Shown: piece by piece, positions 14,760 through 23,674 of the stretch | Numbering within the stretch: the first letter of the stretch is position 1 | Layout: every line of letters begins with the position of its first letter | Assembly: GCF_007995095.1 (NCBI RefSeq) | Contig: NZ_VOPY01000001.1 | Span: 893,001-957,000, forward strand | Origin: Flavisphingopyxis soli | Lineage (GTDB): Bacteria; Pseudomonadota; Alphaproteobacteria; Sphingomonadales; Sphingomonadaceae | DNA: 64,000 nt | Reading direction: 5' to 3' | The notes under the pieces: generated by a model | The model's input: the letters and a program-made list of their open reading frames with translations, nothing else | The model's database searches: none | What the model was told of the DNA's origin: nothing | Position numbers and translations under genes: made by a program

Positions 14760-16292
14760 ATGAGCACCGCCGTTCCAGAAATCGTCCGCCTTGCCGCCGA
14801 ACGCCACGCCGATTCGGGCGACGAAGTGCGCGAACTGCCGCACAATATCGAGGCCGAGGCCGCGCTGATCGGCGCGATCCTGATCGACAACCGCGTTGCC
14901 GAGGACCTGCCCGTGCCGCTCAACGCGGTGCATTTCTTCGAGCCACTCCATGGCCGCATCTTCACCCAGCTGATGACGCTGCTCGACCGCAACATGACCG
15001 TCACGCCGGTGACGCTGAAGCCGTTCTTCGAGGCCGACGAGGCGATGAAGGCGGTCGGCGGGACGGGCTATCTGGCGCAATTGACCGGCTCGGGCGCCGG
15101 CCTCATCGGTGCGCGCGATTTCGCCCAGCAGATTTTCGACCTCGCGCTGCTGCGCGAGCTCGTCTCGGTCGGGCGACAGCTCGTCAGCGACGCGATGGAC
15201 ACGAGCGAATCGGTCGATCCGCGCGGCCAGATCGAGGAGGCCGAAAGCGCGCTCTATCGCGTCTCGGGCGGCGACATGGAGCTCGGCAAGGTCAAGAGCT
15301 TCGCGCAGGCGACGACCGAAGCGGTCAAGATCGCCGAGCGCGCGCTCAATTCGGGCGGCCACCTGTCGGGCATCACCACCGGCCTGACCAGCATCAACCA
15401 GAAGATCGGCGGCCTGCACGGCTCCGACCTTCTCATCCTCGCCGGCCGTCCCGGCATGGGCAAGACCGCGCTCGCCACCAACATCGCGTTCAACGCTGCG
15501 CAGCGTTTTCGCCGCGACGAGGACGACGGGATCGAACGCGACAAGAACATGGGCGCCAAGGTCGCGTTCTTCAGTCTCGAAATGTCGGCCGACCAGCTCG
15601 CGACGCGTATCCTCGCCGAGCAATCGGGGATTTCGGGCGAAGCGCTGCGCATGGGCAAGATCAGCCGCGATGACTTCCAGTCGCTCAGCCGCGCGTCACA
15701 GGATCTCCAGACACTGCCGCTGTTCATCGACGATACGCCAGCGCTGACGATCGCCGCGTTGCGCACCCGCGCCCGGCGGCTGTCGCGGCGGCACGATATC
15801 GGCCTGATCGTCGTCGATTACCTCCAGCTGCTCCAGGGTTCGGGCAAGGCGAACGACAACCGCGTCAACGAGATTTCGGAAATCTCGCGCGGATTGAAGA
15901 CGCTTGCCAAGGAATTGGGCGTGCCGGTGCTCGCACTGTCGCAGCTGTCACGCGCGGTCGAGCAGCGCGAGGACAAGCGCCCACAGCTTTCGGATCTGCG
16001 CGAATCGGGTTCGATCGAGCAGGACGCCGACATCGTCCTGTTCGTCTTCCGCGAGGATTATTATGTCGCCGCGCGCGAGCCCAAGCGGCCGATCGACAGC
16101 GACGACGTCAAGGTCCACGCCGACCACGAGGCCTGGGCGCTCGAAATGGAACGCGTCTTCGGCCTCGCCGAGCTGATCGTCGCCAAACAGCGCCACGGCT
16201 CGACCGGCAAGGTAAAGATGAAGTTCGAGCCCAAGATCACGCGCTTCAGCGACCTCGTCGACGACGGCTACCAGGGCGTGACCTACGATTGA
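14760..16292 (+). CDS. dnaB: Replicative DNA helicase DnaB
   Basis: 510 residues from ATG 14760. The N-terminal domain (LPHNIEAEAALIGAILIDN...HFFEPLHGRIF) binds primase; the RecA-like C-terminal domain has Walker A GRPGMGKTALATN, H1a FFSLEM, Walker B LIVVDYLQLLQG and the arginine-finger region. It unwinds DNA ahead of the fork as a hexamer. An in-frame ATG at 14646 would add 38 residues over the DnaA box and is unlikely. Monocistronic, ending before a palindromic repeat. Confidence 0.96.
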   Translation: MSTAVPEIVRLAAERHADSGDEVRELPHNIEAEAALIGAILIDNRVAEDLPVPLNAVHFFEPLHGRIFTQLMTLLDRNMTVTPVTLKPFFEADEAMKAVGGTGYLAQLTGSGAGLIGARDFAQQIFDLALLRELVSVGRQLVSDAMDTSESVDPRGQIEEAESALYRVSGGDMELGKVKSFAQATTEAVKIAERALNSGGHLSGITTGLTSINQKIGGLHGSDLLILAGRPGMGKTALATNIAFNAAQRFRRDEDDGIERDKNMGAKVAFFSLEMSADQLATRILAEQSGISGEALRMGKISRDDFQSLSRASQDLQTLPLFIDDTPALTIAALRTRARRLSRRHDIGLIVVDYLQLLQGSGKANDNRVNEISEISRGLKTLAKELGVPVLALSQLSRAVEQREDKRPQLSDLRESGSIEQDADIVLFVFREDYYVAAREPKRPIDSDDVKVHADHEAWALEMERVFGLAELIVAKQRHGSTGKVKMKFEPKITRFSDLVDDGYQGVTYD

Positions 16293-16301
16293 CCCATCCA
16301 C

Positions 16302-16472
16302 CCTCTCCCCTTCAGGGGAGAGGCAACGAAGCTCGGCAGCTTGCTGCCCTAGCGTAGTGGAGAGGGGCTGGCGGGGCGCATCGGCGTGATCGAGGCGCGG
16401 CCCTCGCCCCTCTCCGCTGCGACTAATTCGCTCCGCTCACAAGTCTCGCTCCTCTCCCCTGAAGGGGAGAGG
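16302..16472. repeat. Paired palindromic repeats between dnaB and astD
   Basis: CCTCTCCCCTTCAGGGGAGAGG (16302-16323) and CCTCTCCCCTGAAGGGGAGAGG (16451-16472) are near-perfect palindromes, inverted relative to each other. Each can form a strong hairpin and may act as a terminator for the convergent genes. The intervening 127 bases are GC-rich and non-coding. Confidence 0.75.
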
Positions 16473-16480
16473 GCAGGAGT

Positions 16481-17923
16481 TCATTCCTGCGCCGCCGCCT
16501 TCACCTCGGCCTCGGTCGGCTTCAGCCCGACGCCGATCGATGCACGCAGGCTCTCGGCCTCGTTCGAGGCGACGGGAAAGGCGCAATAATCGGCGGCATA
16601 ATAGGCGCTCGGCCGGTGATTGCCGCTAAGGCCGATGCCGCCGAACGGCGCGTCGGACGAAGCGCCGTTGGTTGGGCGGTTCCAGTTGACCACGCCGGCG
16701 CGGATGTTCGCCCAGAACTGGTCGTATTGCTGCGGGCTGCCGCCGATCAGCGCCGCCGACAGGCCGAAACGCGTGGCGTTCGCCTCGAGGATCGCCTGTT
16801 CGAACGTCTCGACGCGGACAACCTGGAGCAGCGGTCCGAACAGCTCGATATCGGGGCGCTCGGCCAGTTCGGTGACGTCGATGATGCCCGGCGTCAGGAA
16901 CGGCTTGGTCTCGTCGGGGCGGATCATGTGGCGGATCGCCTTGCCACCATTCGACAGCAGGAAGAGGAAGCTTTCCATCAACCCCTCGGCGGTCTCGTTG
17001 TCGATCACCGGCCCCATGAACGGCGCGGGGTCGGCGTGCGGATGATCGATGATCAGCCGCCCGGCGAGCGCCGACACTTCCTTGATCAGCGCATCGTACA
17101 TGCTGTCGCGGACGATCAGGCGGCGCGCGTTCGAACAGCGCTGGCCCGCCGACAGGAACGCCGACTGGACGACGAGCACCGCGGCGGTCGCGATATCGGG
17201 CGTGTCCCAGACGATGATCGGATTGTTGCCGCCCATTTCGAGAGCGAGGATCTTGCCCGGCTTGTCGGCAAAGGCACGGTTCAAAATGAGGCCGGTGCGC
17301 GCCGAGCCGGTGAACAACAGCCCGTCGATCCCGTCGTGGTTGGCGAGCGCCTTGCCCTCGGCGGGGCCGCCGATCATCAGCCGCACCGCGCCTTCGGGAA
17401 CGCCCGCCGCGCGATAGAGCGACACGAGTTTCTCGCCTACCGCGGGGGTCTTTTCCGATGGCTTGAACACCACCGTATTGCCCGCCAGCAGCGCGGGAAC
17501 GATGTGGCCGTTGGGCAGATGCGCGGGGAAATTATACGGGCCGAGGACGGCGAGCACGCCGTGCGGCTTGTGCCGGACCGCGGTTCGCGTCTTCATCGCG
17601 CCTTCGCCGCGGCGTTGGCCGGTGCGTTCCGAATGCGCCTTGATCGAGATGTCGACCTTGTTCGCGGTCGATGCGACCTCGGTCTGCGCTTCCCATAACG
17701 GCTTGCCGGTTTCGCGCGCGATCAGGTCGGCGAGTTCGTCGCCATCGGCCTTCACCGCATTGGCAAAACGGCGCATCGTTTCGGCGCGATAGGTGAATGG
17801 CTGCGCGGCCCATTCGGACCATGCGCCGCGCGCCGCGGCCACCTCGGCATCGACATCACCGATCGGCCCGCGCCACAGTTCGGCGCCCGTTGCGGGTTCG
17901 TGCGAAATCAGTTCGGCTGTCAT
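16481..17923 (-). CDS. astD: N-succinylglutamate 5-semialdehyde dehydrogenase
   Basis: 480 residues from ATG 17923; a 31-residue longer reading from 18016 is unsupported. NAD-binding and catalytic signatures of the ALDH fold: FGVL-type VLGPYNFPAHLPNGHI, GLLFTGSARTG, catalytic Glu in LEMGGNNP and catalytic Cys in SAGQRCSNARR. The GPYNFPAHLPNGHIVPALLAGN pattern is characteristic of AstD. It oxidises succinylglutamate semialdehyde in the arginine succinyltransferase pathway. The other ast genes are absent from this window. Confidence 0.9.
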   Translation of the reverse strand: MTAELISHEPATGAELWRGPIGDVDAEVAAARGAWSEWAAQPFTYRAETMRRFANAVKADGDELADLIARETGKPLWEAQTEVASTANKVDISIKAHSERTGQRRGEGAMKTRTAVRHKPHGVLAVLGPYNFPAHLPNGHIVPALLAGNTVVFKPSEKTPAVGEKLVSLYRAAGVPEGAVRLMIGGPAEGKALANHDGIDGLLFTGSARTGLILNRAFADKPGKILALEMGGNNPIIVWDTPDIATAAVLVVQSAFLSAGQRCSNARRLIVRDSMYDALIKEVSALAGRLIIDHPHADPAPFMGPVIDNETAEGLMESFLFLLSNGGKAIRHMIRPDETKPFLTPGIIDVTELAERPDIELFGPLLQVVRVETFEQAILEANATRFGLSAALIGGSPQQYDQFWANIRAGVVNWNRPTNGASSDAPFGGIGLSGNHRPSAYYAADYCAFPVASNEAESLRASIGVGLKPTEAEVKAAAQE

Positions 17924-18293
17924 GCGGCATCCTGGCTGGTGGGCGGGCTGGTGAGCTGGCGGGTAGGCGACCGCCCCCTCCATAGCGGGCCGAGCGATGT
18001 AGTTCCAATAGGACAATTAGGTGCGCGCGCGGTAGCGTTCAACGTCCTGCCGCAATTCCCTCACCAAACCCGTTCGCCCTGAGGAGCGGCAAAGGCGCGC
18101 CGCGCAGTCCTTCGATACGGCTCTGCGAGCCTACTCAGGACGAACGGAGGTTGGTGGGAGGCGTTTGGGTCGTAGGTTACCCAAGATGCCATCACAGACG
18201 CGATTATCCTTACCCGTTCCCCCAAGCCCGTTTGCCCTGAGTAGCGCCAAAGGCGCGTATCGAAGGGCCCTGCCCGCCCGGGCGCTTTCGCGC
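17924..18293. other. 370-bp non-coding stretch between astD and selO
   Basis: No supported gene. It holds the astD upstream region and two members of a dispersed repeat family (18071-18146 and 18229-18308). Confidence 0.6.
18071..18146. repeat. Dispersed CCTGAG repeat, copy 1
   Basis: Bounded by CGTTCGCCCTGAG and its near-complement CTCAGGACGAACG. Internal AAAGGCGCG and CCTTCGATACGG are shared with the other copies. Non-coding. Confidence 0.75.
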
Positions 18294-18308
18294 CTACTCA
18301 GGACCGAC
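18229..18308. repeat. Dispersed CCTGAG repeat, copy 2
   Basis: CGTTTGCCCTGAGTAGCGCCAAAGGCGCGTATCGAAGG-type element closing with CTACTCAGGACCGACG. Its right end enters the selO gene and supplies its stop codon and last residues. Confidence 0.75.
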
Positions 18309-19718
18309 GCTGGCCGATGGAACAAATCGACCCATCGCCGCGCCCATGTCGCGCACCGCCGCGACCTTGGCCATCAGCGGCTGCCAGTCGTCATGCTCGG
18401 CGATCGCTGCCCAGATCGCCTCGACCTCGTCGATCAGCATCGATTGCGACGTGGCGCACGCCCAATAGGGCGCATCGAGATTGCGCGCCGGGCGATAGGC
18501 CGCCAGCATCCCCTCGAATTCACCGCGCTCGGCCTCGCCCGTCGCGCCGCGCCCGGCAGCATAGGCAAAGAAAAAATCGGCGATCGGCATCGCGGTCGCG
18601 ACCATCATCGCCTCGGCGGCCGCGACCAGCGCGAGATCGTCGTCGAAGCCGCGCGACGCGACGCCGAGCCGCCACAGGAAACGCGCGACGAACGCGGCGC
18701 GATAGGCATCGGCAAAGCCTTCGAGGATCGCGATCATCGGCGGTGCCTCGGCGATCGTCCGCAGCGCGATGGCGAGCTGCGCGCAATTCCAGTGGAGCGC
18801 CTCGGGCTGGCGTCCGAACGAATACAGACCGTTATGGTCGAAATAGGCGGCGGTGAAGGCGGGCGCCCAGTTGGGCGCGAAGCGCCACGGCCCGTAATCG
18901 AAGCTCTCGCCGGTGATCGCGATATTGTCGGTGTTGAGCACGCCGTGGACGAAGCCGGCCGCCATGTAGCTCGCGACGAGATCGGCGGCGCGCGCGACCA
19001 GCTCGGTCAGCAGCGCCCCGGCGAGCGCCTGGTCGTCGAGGCCCGCGACCGTGTCGGCATCGTGGCCGTGCAGGTGGACGAGGCAATAGCGCGCCAGCCG
19101 CTGCATGCCCGCCGCGTCGCCCTGGTGCGCCAGCCGCTGGAACGAGCCGATGCGGATATGGCCGTGGCTGAGGCGCACGAGCACCGCCGATCGCGTCGGT
19201 GACGGTTCGTCGCCGCGCCACAGCTCCTCGTGCGTCTCGACGATCGAGAAGGTCCGGCTGGTCGTCACGCCAAGCGCTTCGAGCATTTCGCTCGCGAGCA
19301 ATTCGCGCACCGCGCCCTTCAGCGTCAGCCGGCCGTCGCCGCTGCGGCTGTACGGCGTCGTGCCCGATCCCTTGGTGCCGAGGTCGAGCAGGCGGCAGCG
19401 GTCGCCGGTGAGTTGCGCGAAAAGGAATCCGCGCCCGTCGCCGATGTCGGGATTGTACACGCGGAACTGGTGCCCGTGATAGCGCAGGGCGAGCGGCACT
19501 TCGAGACTTCCGGGCAACGGTTCGAAGCGTCCGAAATGCGCCAACCACTTGGCATCGGTCAGGTTTTCGAGGCCAACCCCGTGCGCCGCGCGGTCGTTGC
19601 GCCAGCGCAGCGTCGCCTCGGGAAAGGCGGCGGCGGTCACCGGTTCGCCGATCATCTCGGCGAGTTCGAGGATGGTTCGGCGCGGCGCGTAGGTCTGTGC
19701 TTGTCTATCGGCGGTCAT
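18294..19718 (-). CDS. selO: Protein adenylyltransferase SelO
   Basis: 474 residues. Family motifs: YHGHQFRVYNPDIGDGRGFLFAQL, LDLGTKGSGTTPYSRSGDGRLTLKG, and the pseudokinase active site GVLNTDNIAITGESFDYGPW. SelO proteins AMPylate Ser, Thr or Tyr of redox proteins using a flipped ATP orientation. Many members end with a redox-active CxxC; here the C-terminus (FVPSASVGPE) has no such pair and its last codons lie inside a dispersed repeat, so the end may be altered. Divergent from the alpha/beta hydrolase with 19 bases between starts. Confidence 0.93.
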   Translation of the reverse strand: MTADRQAQTYAPRRTILELAEMIGEPVTAAAFPEATLRWRNDRAAHGVGLENLTDAKWLAHFGRFEPLPGSLEVPLALRYHGHQFRVYNPDIGDGRGFLFAQLTGDRCRLLDLGTKGSGTTPYSRSGDGRLTLKGAVRELLASEMLEALGVTTSRTFSIVETHEELWRGDEPSPTRSAVLVRLSHGHIRIGSFQRLAHQGDAAGMQRLARYCLVHLHGHDADTVAGLDDQALAGALLTELVARAADLVASYMAAGFVHGVLNTDNIAITGESFDYGPWRFAPNWAPAFTAAYFDHNGLYSFGRQPEALHWNCAQLAIALRTIAEAPPMIAILEGFADAYRAAFVARFLWRLGVASRGFDDDLALVAAAEAMMVATAMPIADFFFAYAAGRGATGEAERGEFEGMLAAYRPARNLDAPYWACATSQSMLIDEVEAIWAAIAEHDDWQPLMAKVAAVRDMGAAMGRFVPSASVGPE

Positions 19719-19737
19719 CGGGCGATATGGTCAGGTC

Positions 19738-20664
19738 ATGGACGCTCCCGCAACCGATATCGACCCGCCGATCGGCGATGCTGCCTACAGCGACGGCTAT
19801 TACTGGTCGAACGACGGGCTGCGCCTGCACTATCGCGATTATCGTGCCGCTGGAGACGAAGCCGGAAGCGTGCCCGTCATCTGCATCCCCGGTCTCACCC
19901 GCAACGCGCGCGATTTCGAGGATGTCGCCGCGCGGATCGCGGCGGGCGGGCGACGCGTCGTCGCGCTCGACCTGCGCGGGCGCGGTGACAGCGCCTATTC
20001 GCCCGACCCGATGAGCTACGTCCCGCTGACCTATGCGCAGGACGTCGTCACGCTCGCCGACGAGCTGGGCTTCGAGCGCTTCGCCTGCGTCGGCACCTCG
20101 CTCGGCGGCATCGTCAGCATGATCCTTGCCGCGATGCTGCCCGGCCGCATCGCGGGCATCGTCCTCAACGATGTCGGGCCCGAGGTTGCACCCGGCGGGC
20201 TCGAGCGGATCCGCGGCTATGTCGGCCAGGGCGGCACCTATCGTACCTGGGTCCATGCAGCGCGCGTGTTTGCCGACCAGGCGGGCCGCGACCGCTTTCC
20301 CGACAACGGCATCGCCGACTGGTTGCGGCTCGTCAAACGTGCCTACAGCCTGACGCGCGAAGGCCGGATCGCGGCCGATTACGACGCCAAGATCGCCGAG
20401 CCCTTCGCGGTCCCGGGCAATGAGACCGGCGTCGATCTGTGGCCCGCGCTCGACGCGCTCGCCGATATTCCCGTCGCCATCGTGCGCGGCGCCAATTCGG
20501 ATATCCTCTCGGCCGACACCGCTGCGAAGATGCTTGCGCACATGAACCGCGCGACGCTCGTCACCGTCGCCGATGCCGGCCATGCCCCGAGCCTCGAGGA
20601 GCCCGAAGCCGCCGCGGCGATCGACGCGATGCTTGCCGCCGCCGATGGCGGAGCGCCGGGTTGA
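19738..20664 (+). CDS. Alpha/beta hydrolase
   Basis: 308 residues. Oxyanion region CIPGLTRNARDFEDVA, LDLRGRGDSAY, nucleophile elbow GTSLGG (Ser), acidic residue in RGANSDIL and His in ADAGHAPSLEEPE complete a catalytic triad. No signal peptide, so it should be cytoplasmic. The substrate is not predictable; esterase or dienelactone-like activities are common. The glycosyltransferase begins eight bases after its stop, so they are probably one transcript. Confidence 0.88.
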   Translation: MDAPATDIDPPIGDAAYSDGYYWSNDGLRLHYRDYRAAGDEAGSVPVICIPGLTRNARDFEDVAARIAAGGRRVVALDLRGRGDSAYSPDPMSYVPLTYAQDVVTLADELGFERFACVGTSLGGIVSMILAAMLPGRIAGIVLNDVGPEVAPGGLERIRGYVGQGGTYRTWVHAARVFADQAGRDRFPDNGIADWLRLVKRAYSLTREGRIAADYDAKIAEPFAVPGNETGVDLWPALDALADIPVAIVRGANSDILSADTAAKMLAHMNRATLVTVADAGHAPSLEEPEAAAAIDAMLAAADGGAPG

Positions 20665-20672
20665 CGGGTGCG

Positions 20673-21827
20673 ATGCGCACACCGGTTCGCATCCTCCACG
20701 CGCACAGCACCTTTTCATTGGGCGGCAAGGAGGCGCGCGCCGTCCGGCTGATGAACGCGTTCGGCGCCACCGCTCAGCACACGATCCTCTCGGCGATGCC
20801 CGGCGAGCTTGGCGCGCGTGATGCGATCGATCCTGCCATCGCGGTCGATTTCCCGACCGATGCCCCCTCGCTCCAGGGCAAGCCCGGCCTCAGGCGGTAT
20901 CGCGCGCTGGCCGATTACATGCGCGGTTTCGACCTTGTCCTGACGTACAACTGGGGCGCGATGGACGTCGTCATGGCGCACCGGCTGTTTCGCTCCGCGC
21001 GCGGCCTGCCGCCGCTGGTCCACCACGAAGACGGTTTCAACGAGGACGAAAGCGTTCGCCGCAACTGGAAGCGCAACGCCTTCCGCCGCCTTGCGCTCAA
21101 AACCGCGAGTGCGCTCGTCGTGCCGTCGCGGACGCTGGAACGCATTGCCGCGCGCGAATGGGGCGCGGCGTCGCGGACGCGGATGATCCGCAACGGGATC
21201 GCCGTCGCCGCCTATACCGGCGCGCCGACCGAGGCGATTCCCGGCCTCGCAACGACCGAAGGCGATGTCGTGATCGGCACCGTCGCGGGCCTGCGCAAGG
21301 TCAAGAACCTGCCGTCACTGGTCGCGGCAGCCGCCGCGCTCCGCGCGCAGGCACGGCTGGTCATCGTCGGCGAAGGGCCGGAGCGTTCGGCGATTGCCGC
21401 GCAAGCCGCCGCCTGCGGTTGGGGCGACCGTTTCGTCCTGCCCGGCTTCATGGAGAAACCGCACCGCTGGATCGGCCATTTCGATATTCTCGGCCTGTCG
21501 TCGCTGAGCGAACAGGCACCGATCGCGGTGATCGAGGCGATGGCGGCGGGCTTGCCGGTGGCGAGCCTCGATGTCGGCGACGTGGCGGCAATGATCGCGC
21601 CCGAAAACCTGCCCTTCATCGCACGCGACGAGGCGGCCTTGCGCGACGCGCTGACGCGTCTCTGCTCCGATGCCGCCCTGCGTCGCTCGGTCGGCGAGGC
21701 GAACCGCCGACGCGCGCACGAACTTTTCGAAGAGCGCGACATGATTGCCGCCTATGTGACGCTCTACGGGCGTTTGCTGGGTGATGAAGCGCGGCTCGAT
21801 GCAACCGGATCGGGCCTTCGCGCGTAG
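20673..21827 (+). CDS. Glycosyltransferase family 4 protein
   Basis: 384 residues from ATG 20673; longer in-frame extensions into the hydrolase gene are not real. Two Rossmann domains: the N-terminal one begins RILHAHSTFSLGGKEARA; the C-terminal one has GTVAGLRKVKNLPSLV, LVIVGEGPER, VLPGF and the retaining-GT motif SSLSEQAPIAVIEAMAAGLPV (E-x7-E type). It likely transfers a sugar from a nucleotide donor to a surface polysaccharide or glycolipid. No other polysaccharide gene is adjacent. Confidence 0.88.
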   Translation: MRTPVRILHAHSTFSLGGKEARAVRLMNAFGATAQHTILSAMPGELGARDAIDPAIAVDFPTDAPSLQGKPGLRRYRALADYMRGFDLVLTYNWGAMDVVMAHRLFRSARGLPPLVHHEDGFNEDESVRRNWKRNAFRRLALKTASALVVPSRTLERIAAREWGAASRTRMIRNGIAVAAYTGAPTEAIPGLATTEGDVVIGTVAGLRKVKNLPSLVAAAAALRAQARLVIVGEGPERSAIAAQAAACGWGDRFVLPGFMEKPHRWIGHFDILGLSSLSEQAPIAVIEAMAAGLPVASLDVGDVAAMIAPENLPFIARDEAALRDALTRLCSDAALRRSVGEANRRRAHELFEERDMIAAYVTLYGRLLGDEARLDATGSGLRA

Positions 21828-21927
21828 ATTCTAACGTTGACTTGGCGCGCGCGCTTCGCCTTAGCTTTTCCCAACAAATGTCGGCGGCAGGGACGCATCG
21901 CCGACCACACAACCGCAAAGGATTGCC

Positions 21928-23331
21928 GTGTTTAAGGGCCTGAAGCCGATACTGTATAACGGTCGCGAAGTGCTGCCGTTGATCGAGGGAGGCAAGGGTG
22001 TCTCCGCGACCAACCATGCCAGTTCGGGCGCCTGGGCGGCGGCCGGCGGCATCGGCACGGTCAGCGCGGTCAACGCCGACAGCTACGATCCCACCGGCAA
22101 GATCATCCCGCAGGTCTATCACGCCGCCACGCGGCGCGAACGGCATGAGGAACTCGTCGAATATGCGATCGCCGGCGCGGTCGACCAGGTCCGCCGCGCG
22201 CACGAGATCGCCGACGGCAAGGGTGCGATCAACATCAACGTGCTGTGGGAAATGGGCGGCGCACAGCGCATCCTCCATGGCACGCTCGAACAGGTCGGCG
22301 ACCTCGTCGCGGGCGTCACCTGCGGCGCGGGCATGCCTTACAAATTGAGCGAGATCGCTGCGTCGTACGGCGTCCATTACCTGCCGATCATCTCCTCGGG
22401 CCGCGCCTTTCGCGCGCTGTGGAAGCGCGCGTATTCGAAGGTGCCCGAATGGCTCGGCGCGGTGGTCTACGAAGACCCCTGGCTCGCCGGCGGCCATAAC
22501 GGCCTCAGTAACGCAGAGGACCCGCGCGCGCCGCAGGATCCCTATCCGCGGGTCAAGGAACTGCGCGACGTCATGCGCGACGGCGGCATTCCCGACGACG
22601 TGCCGATCGTCATGGCGGGCGGCGTCTGGTACCTGCGCGACTGGAACGACTGGATCGATAATCCCGAACTCGGCAGCATCGCCTTCCAGTTCGGCACGCG
22701 CCCGCTGCTGACGCAGGAAAGCCCGATTCCACAGGGCTGGAAGGACAAGCTGACCGCGCTCGACGAAGGCGACATCCTGCTCCACCAGTTCTCCCCGACG
22801 GGCTTTTATTCGTCGGCGGTGCGCAACCCCTTCCTGCGCAGTCTCGAGGCGCGCTCCGAACGCCAGGTCGATTTCACCAAGATCGAGACCGGCGAGCATG
22901 TCCGCCAGCTCGATTTCGTCATGAAGGGCCGCAATTACTGGGTCTCCGAGGCCGCCTATCAAAAGGCGCGCGGCTGGTTCGAAGCGGGCTATACCGAAGC
23001 GCTCAAGACCCCCGATTCGACCGTCGTGTTCGAAACGCCGCAGCAGCGCGACGTCATCCGCAAGGACCAGGCCGACTGCATGGGCTGTCTGTCGCACTGC
23101 GGATTTTCGGCTTGGAAGGATACCGAGACCAACTCGACCGGCCGCCTCGCCGACCCGCGCAGCTTCTGCATCCAGAAGACATTGCAGGACATCGCGCATG
23201 GCGGCGATACCGACGAGAACCTGATGTTCGCCGGGCACAGCGCGTTCGAATTCGGCCGCGACCCGTTCTATTCGAATGGTTTCGTGCCGACGGTCAAGCA
23301 ACTGGTCGAGCGTATCCAGACGGGCGACTGA
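21928..23331 (+). CDS. NAD(P)H-dependent flavin oxidoreductase, nitronate monooxygenase family
   Basis: 467 residues starting at GTG 21928 after AAAGGA. A TIM-barrel of the 2-nitropropane dioxygenase/nitronate monooxygenase type: VTCGAGMPYKLSEIAAS, YLPIISSGRAFRALWKRA, EDPWLAGGHNGL, VPIVMAGGVWYLRDW and IAFQFGTRPLLTQES (FMN-phosphate region). An unusual C-terminal part carries DCMGCLSHCGFSAW, a Cys cluster not needed for nitronate chemistry, and DPRSFCIQK. The enzyme probably binds FMN; the true substrate is unknown. Monocistronic. Confidence 0.8.
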   Translation: MFKGLKPILYNGREVLPLIEGGKGVSATNHASSGAWAAAGGIGTVSAVNADSYDPTGKIIPQVYHAATRRERHEELVEYAIAGAVDQVRRAHEIADGKGAININVLWEMGGAQRILHGTLEQVGDLVAGVTCGAGMPYKLSEIAASYGVHYLPIISSGRAFRALWKRAYSKVPEWLGAVVYEDPWLAGGHNGLSNAEDPRAPQDPYPRVKELRDVMRDGGIPDDVPIVMAGGVWYLRDWNDWIDNPELGSIAFQFGTRPLLTQESPIPQGWKDKLTALDEGDILLHQFSPTGFYSSAVRNPFLRSLEARSERQVDFTKIETGEHVRQLDFVMKGRNYWVSEAAYQKARGWFEAGYTEALKTPDSTVVFETPQQRDVIRKDQADCMGCLSHCGFSAWKDTETNSTGRLADPRSFCIQKTLQDIAHGGDTDENLMFAGHSAFEFGRDPFYSNGFVPTVKQLVERIQTGD

Positions 23332-23364
23332 ACACGGACCTCCTGCGGCGAATTCGCCCACATC

Positions 23365-23469
23365 CGTTTGTCCTGGGGTGCGCCGAAGGCGCGTATCGAA
23401 GGGCGGGTAGCTTAGTGTGCGCCAACAGGATCCTTCGATACGGCCCTGCGGACCTACTCAGGACCAACG
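23365..23469. repeat. Dispersed CCTGAG repeat, copy 3
   Basis: Starts CGTTTGTCCTGGGGTGCGCC and ends CCTACTCAGGACCAACG, with GAAGGCGCGTATCGAAGG and CCTTCGATACGG inside, giving internal inverted symmetry. Confidence 0.75.
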
Positions 23470-23583
23470 GTTCAGGGTGGCGGTTATGAGGTGCAATCAT
23501 GCGCGTGCCTGTCTTGGTCCGAAGGTTTGAGGATGCTTTCGGAGCAATTCATAATTCCGCTACTGCCGTTTTTCCCCAACACC

Positions 23584-23623
23584 CGTTTGTCCTGAGTAGC
23601 GCCGAAGGCGCGTATCGAAGGGC
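23584..23623. repeat. Dispersed CCTGAG repeat, half copy 4
   Basis: CGTTTGTCCTGAGTAGCGCC then GAAGGCGCGTATCGAAGGGC; the right half with CTACTCAGG is missing, so this is a truncated member. Confidence 0.7.
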
Positions 23624-23674
23624 CTTGCCGCATTGGGCTTGAGCAGTCTCAATCCAAATGGTTGGAAGTGCGAC

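Larger units (their letters stand above)
23332..23674. other. 343-bp non-coding stretch with two dispersed repeats
   Basis: No gene is supported between the flavin oxidoreductase and the ammonium-transporter homologue. Repeats occupy 23365-23469 and 23584-23623; the rest shows no clear structure. Confidence 0.6.

Noticed and set aside
21616-23361. Long minus-strand open frame across the flavin oxidoreductase gene
   Set aside because: A shadow of the real plus-strand gene; composition is rich in Arg and Ala and matches nothing.
18071-23623. CRISPR array
   Set aside because: The repeats are few, long, irregularly spaced and palindromic, with no regular spacers and no cas genes.
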